From contig NZ_CP163520.1 in NCBI RefSeq assembly GCF_041080675.1, positions 6,911,501-6,975,500 of the forward strand: DNA of 64,000 bases, written 5' to 3'. The stretch is from Streptomyces sp. cg36. GTDB taxonomy: Bacteria; Actinomycetota; Actinomycetes; Streptomycetales; Streptomycetaceae. Below are positions 7,711-16,248 of the stretch, piece by piece. The position numbers were made by a program, and so were the translations under genes. Position 1 is the first letter of the stretch, and each line of letters begins with the position of its first letter. The notes beneath the pieces were generated by a model. The model ran no database searches, was not told the origin of the DNA, and saw only the letters and a list, made by a program, of their open reading frames with translations.

Positions 7711-8442
7711 TCAGTGGCTGGCCTCGCGCTCGCGCACCTCTTCGGGCGTGGGCGCGGTGCCGCCGAGGTGGGCCGGGATCCACCAGGTGTCCGCGGCGTC
7801 CTTGGGGCGGACCGGATAGGCGCGCTGGGCGGCCTCCAGGAGCTCCTGGCAGCGCTCGCGCAGCCGCCGGGTGATGGCGCCCGCGTACTGGTCGGCGGGG
7901 GCCTCCACGGGCTCGCCGACCCGGATGGTGACCGGGATGTGGCTGCGCTTGAAGTTGCGCGGGCGGCCCTTGGTCCAGACGCGCTGGGTGCCCCACAGCG
8001 CCATCGGGATCAGCGGCACCCCGGCCTCCTGGGCGAGCCGGGCGGCCCCCGACTTGAAGCTCTTGAGCGTGAACGACTGCGAGATGGTCGCCTCGGGGAA
8101 GACCCCGACGATCTCACCGGAGCGCAGCGAGGCCAGGGCGTGCGCGTAGGCGGCCTCGCCCTGCTTGCGGTCGACCGGGATGTGCTTCATGCCGCGCATG
8201 AGCGGACCCGAGATCCGGTGCCGGAACACCGACTCCTTGGCCATGAAGCGCACCAGGCGCTTCTGCGGCAGGGCGGCGAGTCCGGTGAAGATGAAGTCCA
8301 GATAGCTGATGTGGTTGCTGACGAGCACCGCCCCGCCGGAACGGGGGATGTTCTCCGAACCCTGGGTGTCGATCTTCAGGTCGAGCGCCTTGAACATCGT
8401 GAGGGCGGCGCCGACGACCGGCCGATAGACGAGTTCTGCCAT
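7711..8442 (-). CDS. 1-acyl-sn-glycerol-3-phosphate acyltransferase (PlsC-type)
   Basis: This encodes 243 residues of a lysophospholipid acyltransferase family enzyme that transfers an acyl chain to lysophosphatidic acid or a similar acceptor at the membrane. The catalytic HX4D motif is NHISYLDF (His44, Asp49). The acceptor-binding motif is FPEATIS, a variant of FPEGTRS with Ala replacing Gly. A third motif, VPLIPMALWGTQ, corresponds to the family's block IV. The length is normal. It is convergent with the B3/4 gene and divergent from the thioredoxin gene. Confidence 0.88.
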   Translation of the reverse strand: MAELVYRPVVGAALTMFKALDLKIDTQGSENIPRSGGAVLVSNHISYLDFIFTGLAALPQKRLVRFMAKESVFRHRISGPLMRGMKHIPVDRKQGEAAYAHALASLRSGEIVGVFPEATISQSFTLKSFKSGAARLAQEAGVPLIPMALWGTQRVWTKGRPRNFKRSHIPVTIRVGEPVEAPADQYAGAITRRLRERCQELLEAAQRAYPVRPKDAADTWWIPAHLGGTAPTPEEVREREASH

Positions 8443-8686
8443 CTGGAGGGGACCCTTCTGAATCCGGGGAGGGTTCTCCCGGTGGAAGTTACGCAGCCGT
8501 AGGTTTTCGGCATTGGGCAGATCGTGCCCGATGTGCGCCGTGGTGGCCAGTCCTGGGGCCTTCCGGGAGGGAGATTCTCATCACGTGTGCCCAGGTGGGA
8601 ACGGTACGGGAATGGTTGGACGGGTCCCGCGCGCTGAAGTGGCGGGACTGGCCGGAAGCGGCAGAAGACGAAAGCAGGGGGACGCG

Positions 8687-9007
8687 GTGCGGGTGGACGG
8701 GCGCAGGCTCGGGGCGCAGGAGCTGGGTGCGGAGCGGGGCGAGCGGGCCACGCTCGTGCAGTTCTCCAGCGCGTTCTGCCAGCCCTGCCGGGCAACCCGG
8801 CGGGTGCTGGCGGAGGTTGCCGCCATGGTCGAGGGCGTGGCCCACGTCGAGATCGACGCGGAGGAGCACTTGGCCCTGGTGCGCGAGCTGGACATCAGGG
8901 CCACCCCGACGGTCCTGGTCCTCGACCGGGATGGCCGGATCGTGCGCCGCGCCGCCGGGCAGCCGCGCCGCGCCGATGTCATCGCCGCACTCGGAAAGGC
9001 GGTGTGA
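8687..9007 (+). CDS. Thioredoxin-family protein
   Basis: This encodes 106 residues from a GTG at 8687 preceded by AGGGGG at good spacing. It has a thioredoxin fold with active-site CQPC (Cys31-Cys34) in the context QFSSAFCQPCRATRR, a conserved cis-proline in RATPTVLV and a C-terminal glycine-rich turn. It is likely a thiol-disulfide oxidoreductase of the cytoplasm. The frame is open further upstream and other Streptomyces homologues may carry an N-terminal membrane anchor, so a longer form from the ATG near 8610 cannot be excluded. A leader-peptide/flavin reductase unit follows. Confidence 0.8.
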   Translation: MRVDGRRLGAQELGAERGERATLVQFSSAFCQPCRATRRVLAEVAAMVEGVAHVEIDAEEHLALVRELDIRATPTVLVLDRDGRIVRRAAGQPRRADVIAALGKAV

Positions 9008-9054
9008 GCTGCGTGGAGCGGCCCGTGATGGATCTCCCACATCGCAGAAGGCAC

Positions 9055-9084
9055 TTGACTGCGCCCGCCCGCAATCGTCAGTCT
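9055..9084 (+). promoter_or_regulatory. Possible promoter for the leader peptide/flavin reductase unit
   Basis: TTGACT (9055-9060) and CAGTCT (9079-9084) are 18 bases apart. Transcription would start about at the GTG of the leader peptide (9091), which would then be leaderless. Confidence 0.35.
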
Positions 9085-9090
9085 GACGAT

Positions 9091-9171
9091 GTGCCGACCG
9101 AAATCCTTCTCTTCGGGCGCGTCCATGTGGACCTCGCCCGCAACGCCAGTGCGCGCTGTCCGGGCCGCTGA
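9091..9171 (+). CDS. Putative Cys-containing leader peptide (actinobacterial HVDL/SARC type)
   Basis: A 26-residue frame starting GTG and ending RVHVDLARNASARCPGR. It matches the short leader peptides annotated in many actinobacteria by the pattern HVDLxR..SAxC, with a cysteine codon just before the end. In other genomes these leaders often precede sulfur-assimilation or redox genes and are thought to act as cysteine-responsive attenuators. The stop lies 43 bases before the flavin reductase start. Family recognition rests on this motif; attenuation itself is inference. Confidence 0.7.
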   Translation: MPTEILLFGRVHVDLARNASARCPGR

Positions 9172-9214
9172 ACACCCCGCAGCCCCCTCGCACCCACCGC
9201 AGAAGGACAACTCC

Positions 9215-9724
9215 ATGACGGCTTCGCCCGAGCTCGGCGCCGCACGGCTCGCCTCCCCGCAGCTGTTCCGCGCGGTCTTCCGCCAGCATGCCGCCGGTGT
9301 GGCGGTGATCACCGCACAGCGTGACGGCCGCCCCGTCGGCTTCACCGCCACTTCCCTCAACTCCGTCGCCGCCGAGCCCCCGTTGCTCTCGTTCGGCATC
9401 GGCACCGGCTCCTCCAGCTGGCCGGTCCTCTCCGAGGCCGAGCACGTCGGCGTCCACATACTCGGCGAGCACCAGCAGGAGCTGGCCGCCACCTTCGCGC
9501 GCAGCGGCGCCGACCGGTTCGGCCCCGCCACCGGCTGGCGGACCGGCCCCGAGGGCGTCCCCGTGCTCGACGGGGTGCTGGCGTGGCTGGTGTGCCGGGT
9601 GGTGGCGCGCATCCCGGCCGGGGACCACCGCATAGTGGTCGGCGAGGCGGTCGTCGGCGACCCCGTGGGCGCGGGCCGTCCGCTCCTCTACCACCAGGGT
9701 CGCTTCAACGCGCTGAGGGACTGA
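9215..9724 (+). CDS. Flavin reductase family protein (NAD(P)H:FMN type)
   Basis: This encodes 169 residues from an ATG preceded by AAGGACAA. The N-terminal FRAVFRQHAAGVAVITA and GFTATSLNSVAAEPPLLSFGI segments are typical of FMN-binding split-barrel flavin reductases that supply reduced flavin to two-component monooxygenases. Further conserved stretches are VHILGEHQ and, at the end, PLLYHQGRFNAL. No monooxygenase partner is adjacent. The gene sits behind a cysteine-type leader peptide, which suggests that its reduced flavin serves sulfur metabolism, for example a sulfonate monooxygenase elsewhere; this is inference. Confidence 0.87.
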   Translation: MTASPELGAARLASPQLFRAVFRQHAAGVAVITAQRDGRPVGFTATSLNSVAAEPPLLSFGIGTGSSSWPVLSEAEHVGVHILGEHQQELAATFARSGADRFGPATGWRTGPEGVPVLDGVLAWLVCRVVARIPAGDHRIVVGEAVVGDPVGAGRPLLYHQGRFNALRD

Positions 9725-9779
9725 AAAGTCTCCGTACCCGCCGGTTACTCAGCGTTGGCAACGTCACAGTTCAAAGCGC

Positions 9780-9816
9780 TTGCTTACGGGGAACACAGTG
9801 GGTGTACTGGCGAGTA
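9780..9816 (+). promoter_or_regulatory. Promoter with overlapping palindrome upstream of etfBA
   Basis: TTGCTT (9780-9785) and TGTACT (9803-9808) are 17 bases apart. A TACT-GGCG-AGTA inverted repeat (9805-9816) overlaps the -10 element and start point. Its layout resembles operators of TetR-type fatty-acid regulators, which would suit an electron-transfer flavoprotein operon, but the regulator is not identified. Confidence 0.4.
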
Positions 9817-9924
9817 ATATTCGGTTCGGAGCGTCGGTCGCCCCGACCGGAAACCGCCCCAACAGGCGCCTATGCTGCGTGCAACAAGGCAGCCCAGAAA
9901 TGACGATGCAGTAGGAGAGCCGGC

Positions 9925-10713
9925 GTGAGCTTGAGGATCGTTGTCTGTGTGAAGTACGTGCCCGACGCCACCGGCGACCGGCACTTCTCCGATGACCTGA
10001 CCGTCGATCGCGACGACGTCGACGGCCTCCTTTCGGAGCTGGACGAGTACGCGGTGGAGCAGGCGCTTCAGATCAAGGAAGCGGCGGACGACGACGCCGA
10101 GATCACGGTCCTCACCGTCGGTCCCGAGGACGCCAAGGACGCGCTGCGCAAGGCGCTCTCCATGGGCGCCGACAAGGCCGTCCACGTCGAGGACGACGAC
10201 CTGCACGGCACCGACGCCATCGGCACCTCCCTGGTGCTCGCCAAGGCCATCGAGAAGACCGGCTTCGACCTGGTCGTCTCCGGCATGGCGTCGACCGACG
10301 GCACCATGGGCGTGCTGCCCGCGCTGCTCGCCGAGCGGCTGAACGTTCCGCAGGTCACCCTGCTCTCCGAGGTCTCGGTCGAGGGCGGCGTCGTCAAGGG
10401 CCGCCGCGACGGCGACACCGCGTCGGAGCAGCTGGAGGCGTCCCTGCCGGCCGTCGTGTCCGTGACGGACCAGTCGGGCGAGGCCCGCTACCCGTCCTTC
10501 AAGGGCATCATGGCCGCCAAGAAGAAGCCGGTGGAGTCGCTGGACCTGGACGACCTGGACCTCGACGCGGACGAGGTCGGCCTCGACGGCGCCTGGACCG
10601 CGGTCGACGCCGCCGCCGAGCGCCCGGCCCGCACCGCCGGCACGATCGTCAAGGACGAGGGCGAGGGCGGCAAGCAGCTCGCCGAGTTCCTCGCGAGCCA
10701 GAAGTTCATCTAG
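9925..10713 (+). CDS. etfB: Electron transfer flavoprotein subunit beta
   Basis: This encodes 262 residues from a GTG with GGAGAG upstream. EtfB, with EtfA, carries electrons from acyl-CoA and other dehydrogenases to the quinone pool. Recognisable features are the N-terminal VCVKYVPD, the AMP-binding loop region around GMASTDGTMGVLPALLAE, the EVSVEGGVVKGRRDGD segment, and the C-terminal arm beyond LPAVVSVTD that wraps the alpha subunit. The length is standard. etfA follows after 106 bases that contain a hairpin, so the two are likely one operon with differential transcript stability. Confidence 0.96.
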   Translation: MSLRIVVCVKYVPDATGDRHFSDDLTVDRDDVDGLLSELDEYAVEQALQIKEAADDDAEITVLTVGPEDAKDALRKALSMGADKAVHVEDDDLHGTDAIGTSLVLAKAIEKTGFDLVVSGMASTDGTMGVLPALLAERLNVPQVTLLSEVSVEGGVVKGRRDGDTASEQLEASLPAVVSVTDQSGEARYPSFKGIMAAKKKPVESLDLDDLDLDADEVGLDGAWTAVDAAAERPARTAGTIVKDEGEGGKQLAEFLASQKFI

Positions 10714-10721
10714 CTGGGGGT

Positions 10722-10742
10722 CCCGGGGGTCCGTCCCCCGGG
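10722..10742 (+). other. Intercistronic hairpin between etfB and etfA
   Basis: Perfect 8-bp arms CCCGGGGG/CCCCCGGG with a 5-base loop. There is no U-tract, so it is more likely a partial attenuator or processing/stability element than a full terminator. Confidence 0.5.
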
Positions 10743-10819
10743 TCGGCACAGCTTCCCAGGCTCGTCGAGCCGCTCAACCGCCCCCCGATTCTTCGCATTC
10801 GCAGCAGGAGATCATTCCC

Positions 10820-11782
<963 letters not shown>

Positions 11783-11803
11783 CCTGCCCGTTCGTTCTGC
11801 CCC

Positions 11804-11846
11804 GGGGGCCGCGTGGTGATCTTCACCGCGCGGCCCCCGGCCGTTT
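11804..11846 (+). terminator. Terminator of etfBA
   Basis: A 16-bp stem (arms 11804-11819 and 11823-11838, one wobble pair) with a three-base loop TCT, followed by a short T run. It lies 21 bases past the etfA stop. Confidence 0.8.
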
Positions 11847-11882
11847 CGGGCAACCATTGACGCGAAGAGGGCCCATAACTAA

Positions 11883-11920
11883 ATTCTGCTATGCGGATCG
11901 ATGATTCCGCCCAGTGGAAA
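11883..11920 (+). promoter_or_regulatory. Overlapping inverted repeats (tandem operator) before the DUF6986 gene
   Basis: Alternating half-sites ATTCTGC (11883), GCGGAT (11893), ATTCCGC (11904) and GGAAAT (11915) make successive imperfect palindromes just upstream of the ribosome site. This resembles a multi-site repressor operator; the regulator is unknown. Confidence 0.4.
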
Positions 11921-11940
11921 TTGAACGCGGAGGGTGCAGG

Positions 11941-13239
11941 ATGGGTCAGCAGGAGAAGGTGGCGACGAGCCTCGCCGGCGCGGTCAGCGACGAGATCAGC
12001 GCCTCGCTGACGGCCGTGGACGAGGAGCTCGCCCGCCGCTACCCGGGCGACCCCGGCACCCGCCAGCCCGTGCACACCGTCTACGTGCCCGGTGACCTCT
12101 TCGACGCCGACACCCTGCGCGGCTGGGGCGACCAGGCGCTCGCCGCCCTCGACGAGCACGCCCCCGACGCCGCCTCCCTCGCCCGTGTCCTCGGCATCGC
12201 CGACGACCTCGCCGGGCCCGTGTACGAGCGGGTCCGCGCCAAGCTGGAGCGCGAGCCGGTGGAGGACCTGCGGGTCGACTTCGAGGACGGCTACGGCCCG
12301 CGCCCGGACGCCGAGGAGGACGCCGCCGCGGCCCGCGCGGCCCGGCTGGTCGCCGAGGCGTACGCGGGCGGGACCGCCGCCCCGTACATGGGCATCCGCA
12401 TGAAGTGCATGGAGGCGGCCGTACGCGACCGCGGCATCCGCACCACCGACGTCTTCCTCACCGGGCTGATGGAGCACGGCGGCCTGCCCGACGGGCTCGT
12501 CCTGACCCTGCCCAAGGTCACCTACCCCGAGCAGGTCGCCGCCTTCGTACGGCTCCTGGCAGCCTTCGAGAAGGCCCACGGCCTGCCCGCCGGGCGGCTC
12601 GGCTTCGAGATCCAGATCGAGACCAGCCAGTCGATCCTGGCGGCCGACGGCACCGCCGCCGTCGCCCGCATGATCGACGCCGCCGAGGGCCGCGCGACCG
12701 GACTGCACTACGGGACCTTCGACTACAGCGCGTGCGTCGGCGTCTCCGCCGCCTACCAGGCCAGCGACCACCCCGCCGCCGACCACGCCAAGGCCGTGAT
12801 GCAGGTCGCGGCGGCGGGCACCGGCGTACGGGTCTCCGACGGCTCCACCAACGTGCTGCCGATCGGCTCCACCGAGCACGTCCACGAGGCGTGGCGGCTG
12901 CACTACGGGCTGACCCGGCGGGCCCTGGCCCGCGCCTACTACCAGGGCTGGGACATGCACCCGGGCCACCTGCCGACCCGGTACGCGGCGGTTTACGCGT
13001 TCTACCGCGAGGGCCTGGAGCAGGCCGCGGCCCGCCTCGCCGCCTATGTGGCCAAGGCCGGCGGCGACGTCATGGACGAGCCCGCCACCGCCAAGGCGCT
13101 CAGCGGCTTCCTGCTGCGCGGCCTGGACTGCGGCGCCCTGGACACCGAGGAGGTCACCCGGCTCACCGGACTGACCCGCGCCGACCTCGACGGCTTCGCC
13201 TCGCCGCGCCGGGCCGCGCTCACCGTCACCACCCCGTAG
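11941..13239 (+). CDS. DUF6986 family protein (citrate lyase/HpcH-aldolase-like)
   Basis: This encodes 432 residues. The motif LRVDFEDGYGPRPD and the later GFEIQIETSQSI segment match the metal-binding strands of the HpcH/HpaI aldolase, citrate-lyase beta and malate synthase superfamily; actinobacterial members of this size are labelled DUF6986. It is a probable Mg-dependent C-C lyase acting on a short keto- or hydroxy-acid, but the substrate is unknown. The ATG at 11941 directly follows GGAGGGTGCAGG; a GTG at 11914 is less likely because it falls inside the upstream palindromes. The kinase gene follows 68 bases later on the same strand without an obvious terminator. Confidence 0.7.
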   Translation: MGQQEKVATSLAGAVSDEISASLTAVDEELARRYPGDPGTRQPVHTVYVPGDLFDADTLRGWGDQALAALDEHAPDAASLARVLGIADDLAGPVYERVRAKLEREPVEDLRVDFEDGYGPRPDAEEDAAAARAARLVAEAYAGGTAAPYMGIRMKCMEAAVRDRGIRTTDVFLTGLMEHGGLPDGLVLTLPKVTYPEQVAAFVRLLAAFEKAHGLPAGRLGFEIQIETSQSILAADGTAAVARMIDAAEGRATGLHYGTFDYSACVGVSAAYQASDHPAADHAKAVMQVAAAGTGVRVSDGSTNVLPIGSTEHVHEAWRLHYGLTRRALARAYYQGWDMHPGHLPTRYAAVYAFYREGLEQAAARLAAYVAKAGGDVMDEPATAKALSGFLLRGLDCGALDTEEVTRLTGLTRADLDGFASPRRAALTVTTP

Positions 13240-13307
13240 CCCGGGAGCTGTCACCGCCGCCCCTTACCCTGGACGCGACCATCATCACCACAGCGAACGG
13301 GGCAGCG

Positions 13308-15011
13308 GTGTCTTCGGGGGAGAACGACCGGCTCGCGGGCCGGTACCGGCTGATCGAGCAGCTCGGCCGGGGCGGCATGGGCGTCGTCTGGCGCGCCGTC
13401 GACGAAGTGCTCGGCCGTGAGGTCGCCGTCAAGGAACTGCGGACGTACTCGGACATGTCCGCGCCCGAACTGGGCGATCTGCGGCTGCGCATGCAGCGCG
13501 AGGCCCGCGCAGCCGCGCGGGTGCGCCACCCCGGAGTCGTCGCCGTCCACGACGTGACCGAGCACGAGGGCCGCCCGGTCATCGTGATGGAGCTCGTCCC
13601 CGGCCCCTCCCTCGACGGCGTCCTCGGCGAGCGCGGCGCGCTCGACCCGCGCGAGGCCGCCGCCATCGGCGCCCGGGTCCTGGAGGCGCTGGCCGCGGCC
13701 CACCGCGCGGGCGTGCTGCACCGGGACGTGAAGCCCGGCAACATCCTGCTCGAAGCGGGCGGCCGGGTGGTGCTCACCGACTTCGGCATCGCCGCCATGG
13801 ACGACCCGGGCGACGGCTCGGCCACCCATCTGACCCGCAGCGGCGAACTGGTCGGCTCGCTGGACTACCTGGCCCCCGAGCGCGCCCAGGGCCAGGACCC
13901 CGGCCCCGCCTCCGACGTCTGGGCGCTGGGCGCCACGCTGTACGCGGCGGTGGAGGGCGCCTCCCCGTTCCGCCGCACCTCCACCTGGTCGACGCTCTCC
14001 GCGATCGTCGCCGAACCGCTGCCCGAGCCGGTCCGCGCGGGCCCGCTGGCGCCCGTACTGCGCGAGCTGATGCACAAGGACCCGGCCCGCCGTCCCGACG
14101 CGGAGAGCGCCGCGCGGCTGCTGGCGGCGGTCGCCGAGGGCCGCGCCCCGGGCCTCGCGGCGGCCCCGACGCCCGCACCGCAGCCCGCCGCACCGCCGCG
14201 CGCCGAGACGGTACGGGACGTGCTGCCGCACCGGCCGGAGGGCTTCGGCCCGGTCGTCATCCAGCAGCCCAGGAGCGCCGTGAACCCGTTCCCGCCCGCC
14301 GCCCCGGGCCGGGGCAGGACGCGGGCCCTGGTCGCGGCGGGCGTGGTGGCCGTGGTGCTGGCGGGGGCCGGAGTCACGTACGCGGTGGTCGGCACCGGCG
14401 CGGACGACGGCGACCGGCGCCGGGCAGCGGGCGCGGCGAGCGGCGCGAGCCCGCGCGCGAGCGTGCCGCAGGACGGCACGGGCGGAGCCTGGGACGGTGG
14501 CGGCTCCACCACCGCGAGCCCCGGCCCGAGCGGCGCGAAGGACCGCCCCTCCGCCTCGCCGGGCGCCACGCACCCCGCCAAGGGCGACGAGGACGGCAAG
14601 GGCGACAAGGCGTCCGGCGGAAAGGGCGGCGCCACCGCACCGGGCAAGGCGCCGACGGGCGGCCACGCCACCGCCGGTCCGGGCGGCGCCGGAGGCACGA
14701 CGGGCGGCGGCACCGACGCCACGCCCGCGCCCTCCTGCCACGCGGCGGGCGCGGGCAGGTTCGACTGCCAGGTGTGGCGCACGGCGAAGAGCTACCGCCA
14801 CGACGGCGGCGAGATGGGCGTCCTCAAGGCGGGCACCAACTACTTCTACTGCCAGGTCGACCTGGGGCGCCGCGAGACGTACGGGAAGTGGACCAACACC
14901 TACTGGGCGCGCACCGACGACGACAGCGGCAACACCAACGTCTACGTCAGCGTGGTCTACCTCAAGGGCGGCTCCAACAACCAGCCGGTGCCCGGACTCC
15001 CGGTCTGCTGA
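13308..15011 (+). CDS. Membrane Ser/Thr protein kinase with extracellular C-terminal domain
   Basis: This encodes 567 residues. Residues from about 12 to 275 form a PknB-type kinase domain: glycine loop LGRGGMG, the VAVKEL lysine, catalytic HRDVKPGNILL, DFG in LTDFGIA, and DYLAPERAQG with SDVWALGATL. A Pro/Ala-rich juxtamembrane region follows, then one membrane helix near residues 340-362. Outside the cell come a long Ser/Gly/Thr/Lys linker (to about 475) and a small terminal domain with four cysteines (SCHAAG, FDCQVW, YFYCQVD and a C-terminal Cys), probably disulfide-bonded. The GTG at 13308 has GGGGC upstream. The extracellular module suggests sensing of an external or wall signal; its ligand is unknown. 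Confidence 0.88.
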   Translation: MSSGENDRLAGRYRLIEQLGRGGMGVVWRAVDEVLGREVAVKELRTYSDMSAPELGDLRLRMQREARAAARVRHPGVVAVHDVTEHEGRPVIVMELVPGPSLDGVLGERGALDPREAAAIGARVLEALAAAHRAGVLHRDVKPGNILLEAGGRVVLTDFGIAAMDDPGDGSATHLTRSGELVGSLDYLAPERAQGQDPGPASDVWALGATLYAAVEGASPFRRTSTWSTLSAIVAEPLPEPVRAGPLAPVLRELMHKDPARRPDAESAARLLAAVAEGRAPGLAAAPTPAPQPAAPPRAETVRDVLPHRPEGFGPVVIQQPRSAVNPFPPAAPGRGRTRALVAAGVVAVVLAGAGVTYAVVGTGADDGDRRRAAGAASGASPRASVPQDGTGGAWDGGGSTTASPGPSGAKDRPSASPGATHPAKGDEDGKGDKASGGKGGATAPGKAPTGGHATAGPGGAGGTTGGGTDATPAPSCHAAGAGRFDCQVWRTAKSYRHDGGEMGVLKAGTNYFYCQVDLGRRETYGKWTNTYWARTDDDSGNTNVYVSVVYLKGGSNNQPVPGLPVC

Positions 15012-15068
15012 ACCGCCCGGGGTCCCGGCGCGCGCCCGGGGCCCGTCGGCGGCCCCCGGCCCGCCCTC

Positions 15069-16106
15069 CTAGCGCGCGGCGGGCGGCGGTATCTCGCCCG
15101 AGCCGCGCGCGATGAGCGTCGTGGGGACGACCACGCGCGCGGGGGCGTCGTCCACGCCGTCCAGCCGGCGGAACAGCCGCTCCGCCGCCGTGCGGCCCAG
15201 CGTCGCCGAGTCCTGCGAGATGACGGTGATGCCGAGCAGATCGGCCAGTTCGATGTCGTCGAAGCCGACCAGGGCCACCGGGTGCTCCCGGCCCGCCAGC
15301 ACCCGTACCGCCGTCACCGTCACCCGGTTGTTGCCCGCGAAGATCGCGGTGACCGGCTCGGGTCCGCTCAGCATGGCCTCGGCCGCCGCCCGCACGCGCT
15401 CGGGTTCGGTGGAGCCGAGCGCCACCCAGGAGTCGTCGACGGCGAGCCCGGCCCCGGCCATCGCCGCCCGGTAGCCGCGCAGCCGCTCGGTGGCGGTGTG
15501 GATGCGCGGCTGGTCGCCGATGAAGCCGATCCTGCGGTGGCCGTGCGCCACCAGGTGGGCGACGCCCTCGCGGGCGCCGCCGAAGCTGTCGGAGAGCACC
15601 GCGTCGGCGTCTATCCGCCCGGCCGGGCGGTCCACGAACACCGTCGCGACCCCGGCCCTGATCTCGGGCTCCAGATAGCGGTGGTCGCCGCCCGCCGGAA
15701 TGACGATCAGCCCGTCGACCCGGCGCGCGCAGAACGCCAGCACCAGCTCCTGCTCGCGGTCGGCGTCCTCGGCGCTGGAACCGTTGATGAGCAGCGCCCC
15801 GTGCGCCCGGGCCACCTCCTCCACGGCCCGGCTGAGCGGCCCGTAGAACGGGTCGGCCAGATCCTCCAGGACCAGGCCGATGGAGGCGGTGCGGCCCTTG
15901 CGCAGCACGCGCGCGCTGTCGTTGCGGCGGAAGCCCAGCGCCTCGATGGCCTCCTGGACGCGGCGTTCGGTGTCGGGGGTGACCCCGGCCTCGCCGTTGA
16001 CGACCCGGGAGACCGTTTTCAGTCCCACTCCGGCGCGGGCCGCGACGTCCTTCATCGTGGGCCGGATCCCGTAGCGGGGCTCGTGGTGGCGGGCGGTCTC
16101 GGCCAC
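15069..16106 (-). CDS. LacI-family transcriptional repressor
   Basis: This encodes 345 residues. The helix-turn-helix and hinge MKDVAARAGVGLKTVSRVVN lies at residues 18-37. A periplasmic-binding-protein-like effector domain follows, with GLVLEDLADPFYGPL and the late FDDIELADLLG and VPTTLIARGSGE motifs. The GTG at 16106 with AGGACA upstream was chosen; starting at the internal ATG of the HTH would also leave the DNA-binding domain intact. It is divergent from the ROK kinase gene. A perfect 12-bp palindrome lies between them, so it most likely represses itself, the kinase and perhaps the following sugar transporter. Confidence 0.9.
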   Translation of the reverse strand: MAETARHHEPRYGIRPTMKDVAARAGVGLKTVSRVVNGEAGVTPDTERRVQEAIEALGFRRNDSARVLRKGRTASIGLVLEDLADPFYGPLSRAVEEVARAHGALLINGSSAEDADREQELVLAFCARRVDGLIVIPAGGDHRYLEPEIRAGVATVFVDRPAGRIDADAVLSDSFGGAREGVAHLVAHGHRRIGFIGDQPRIHTATERLRGYRAAMAGAGLAVDDSWVALGSTEPERVRAAAEAMLSGPEPVTAIFAGNNRVTVTAVRVLAGREHPVALVGFDDIELADLLGITVISQDSATLGRTAAERLFRRLDGVDDAPARVVVPTTLIARGSGEIPPPAAR

Positions 16107-16172
16107 GTGCGGTGTCCTGTCGTCGTCGGGTGTGCGAGGGGGATCGGGGTGTGGCGTCGAGCATAGGCCCTG

Positions 16173-16184
16173 GACAACGTTGTC
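16173..16184. promoter_or_regulatory. LacI-type operator
   Basis: A perfect palindrome GACAACGTTGTC with a central CG, the usual form of LacI-family sites, between the divergent LacI and ROK genes. Confidence 0.65.
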
Positions 16185-16248
16185 AGGTGAATGGAGACTG
16201 TTCCTCCGACCGCCCAGGCACCCACGCCCACCAGGAGATCCGACGCCG

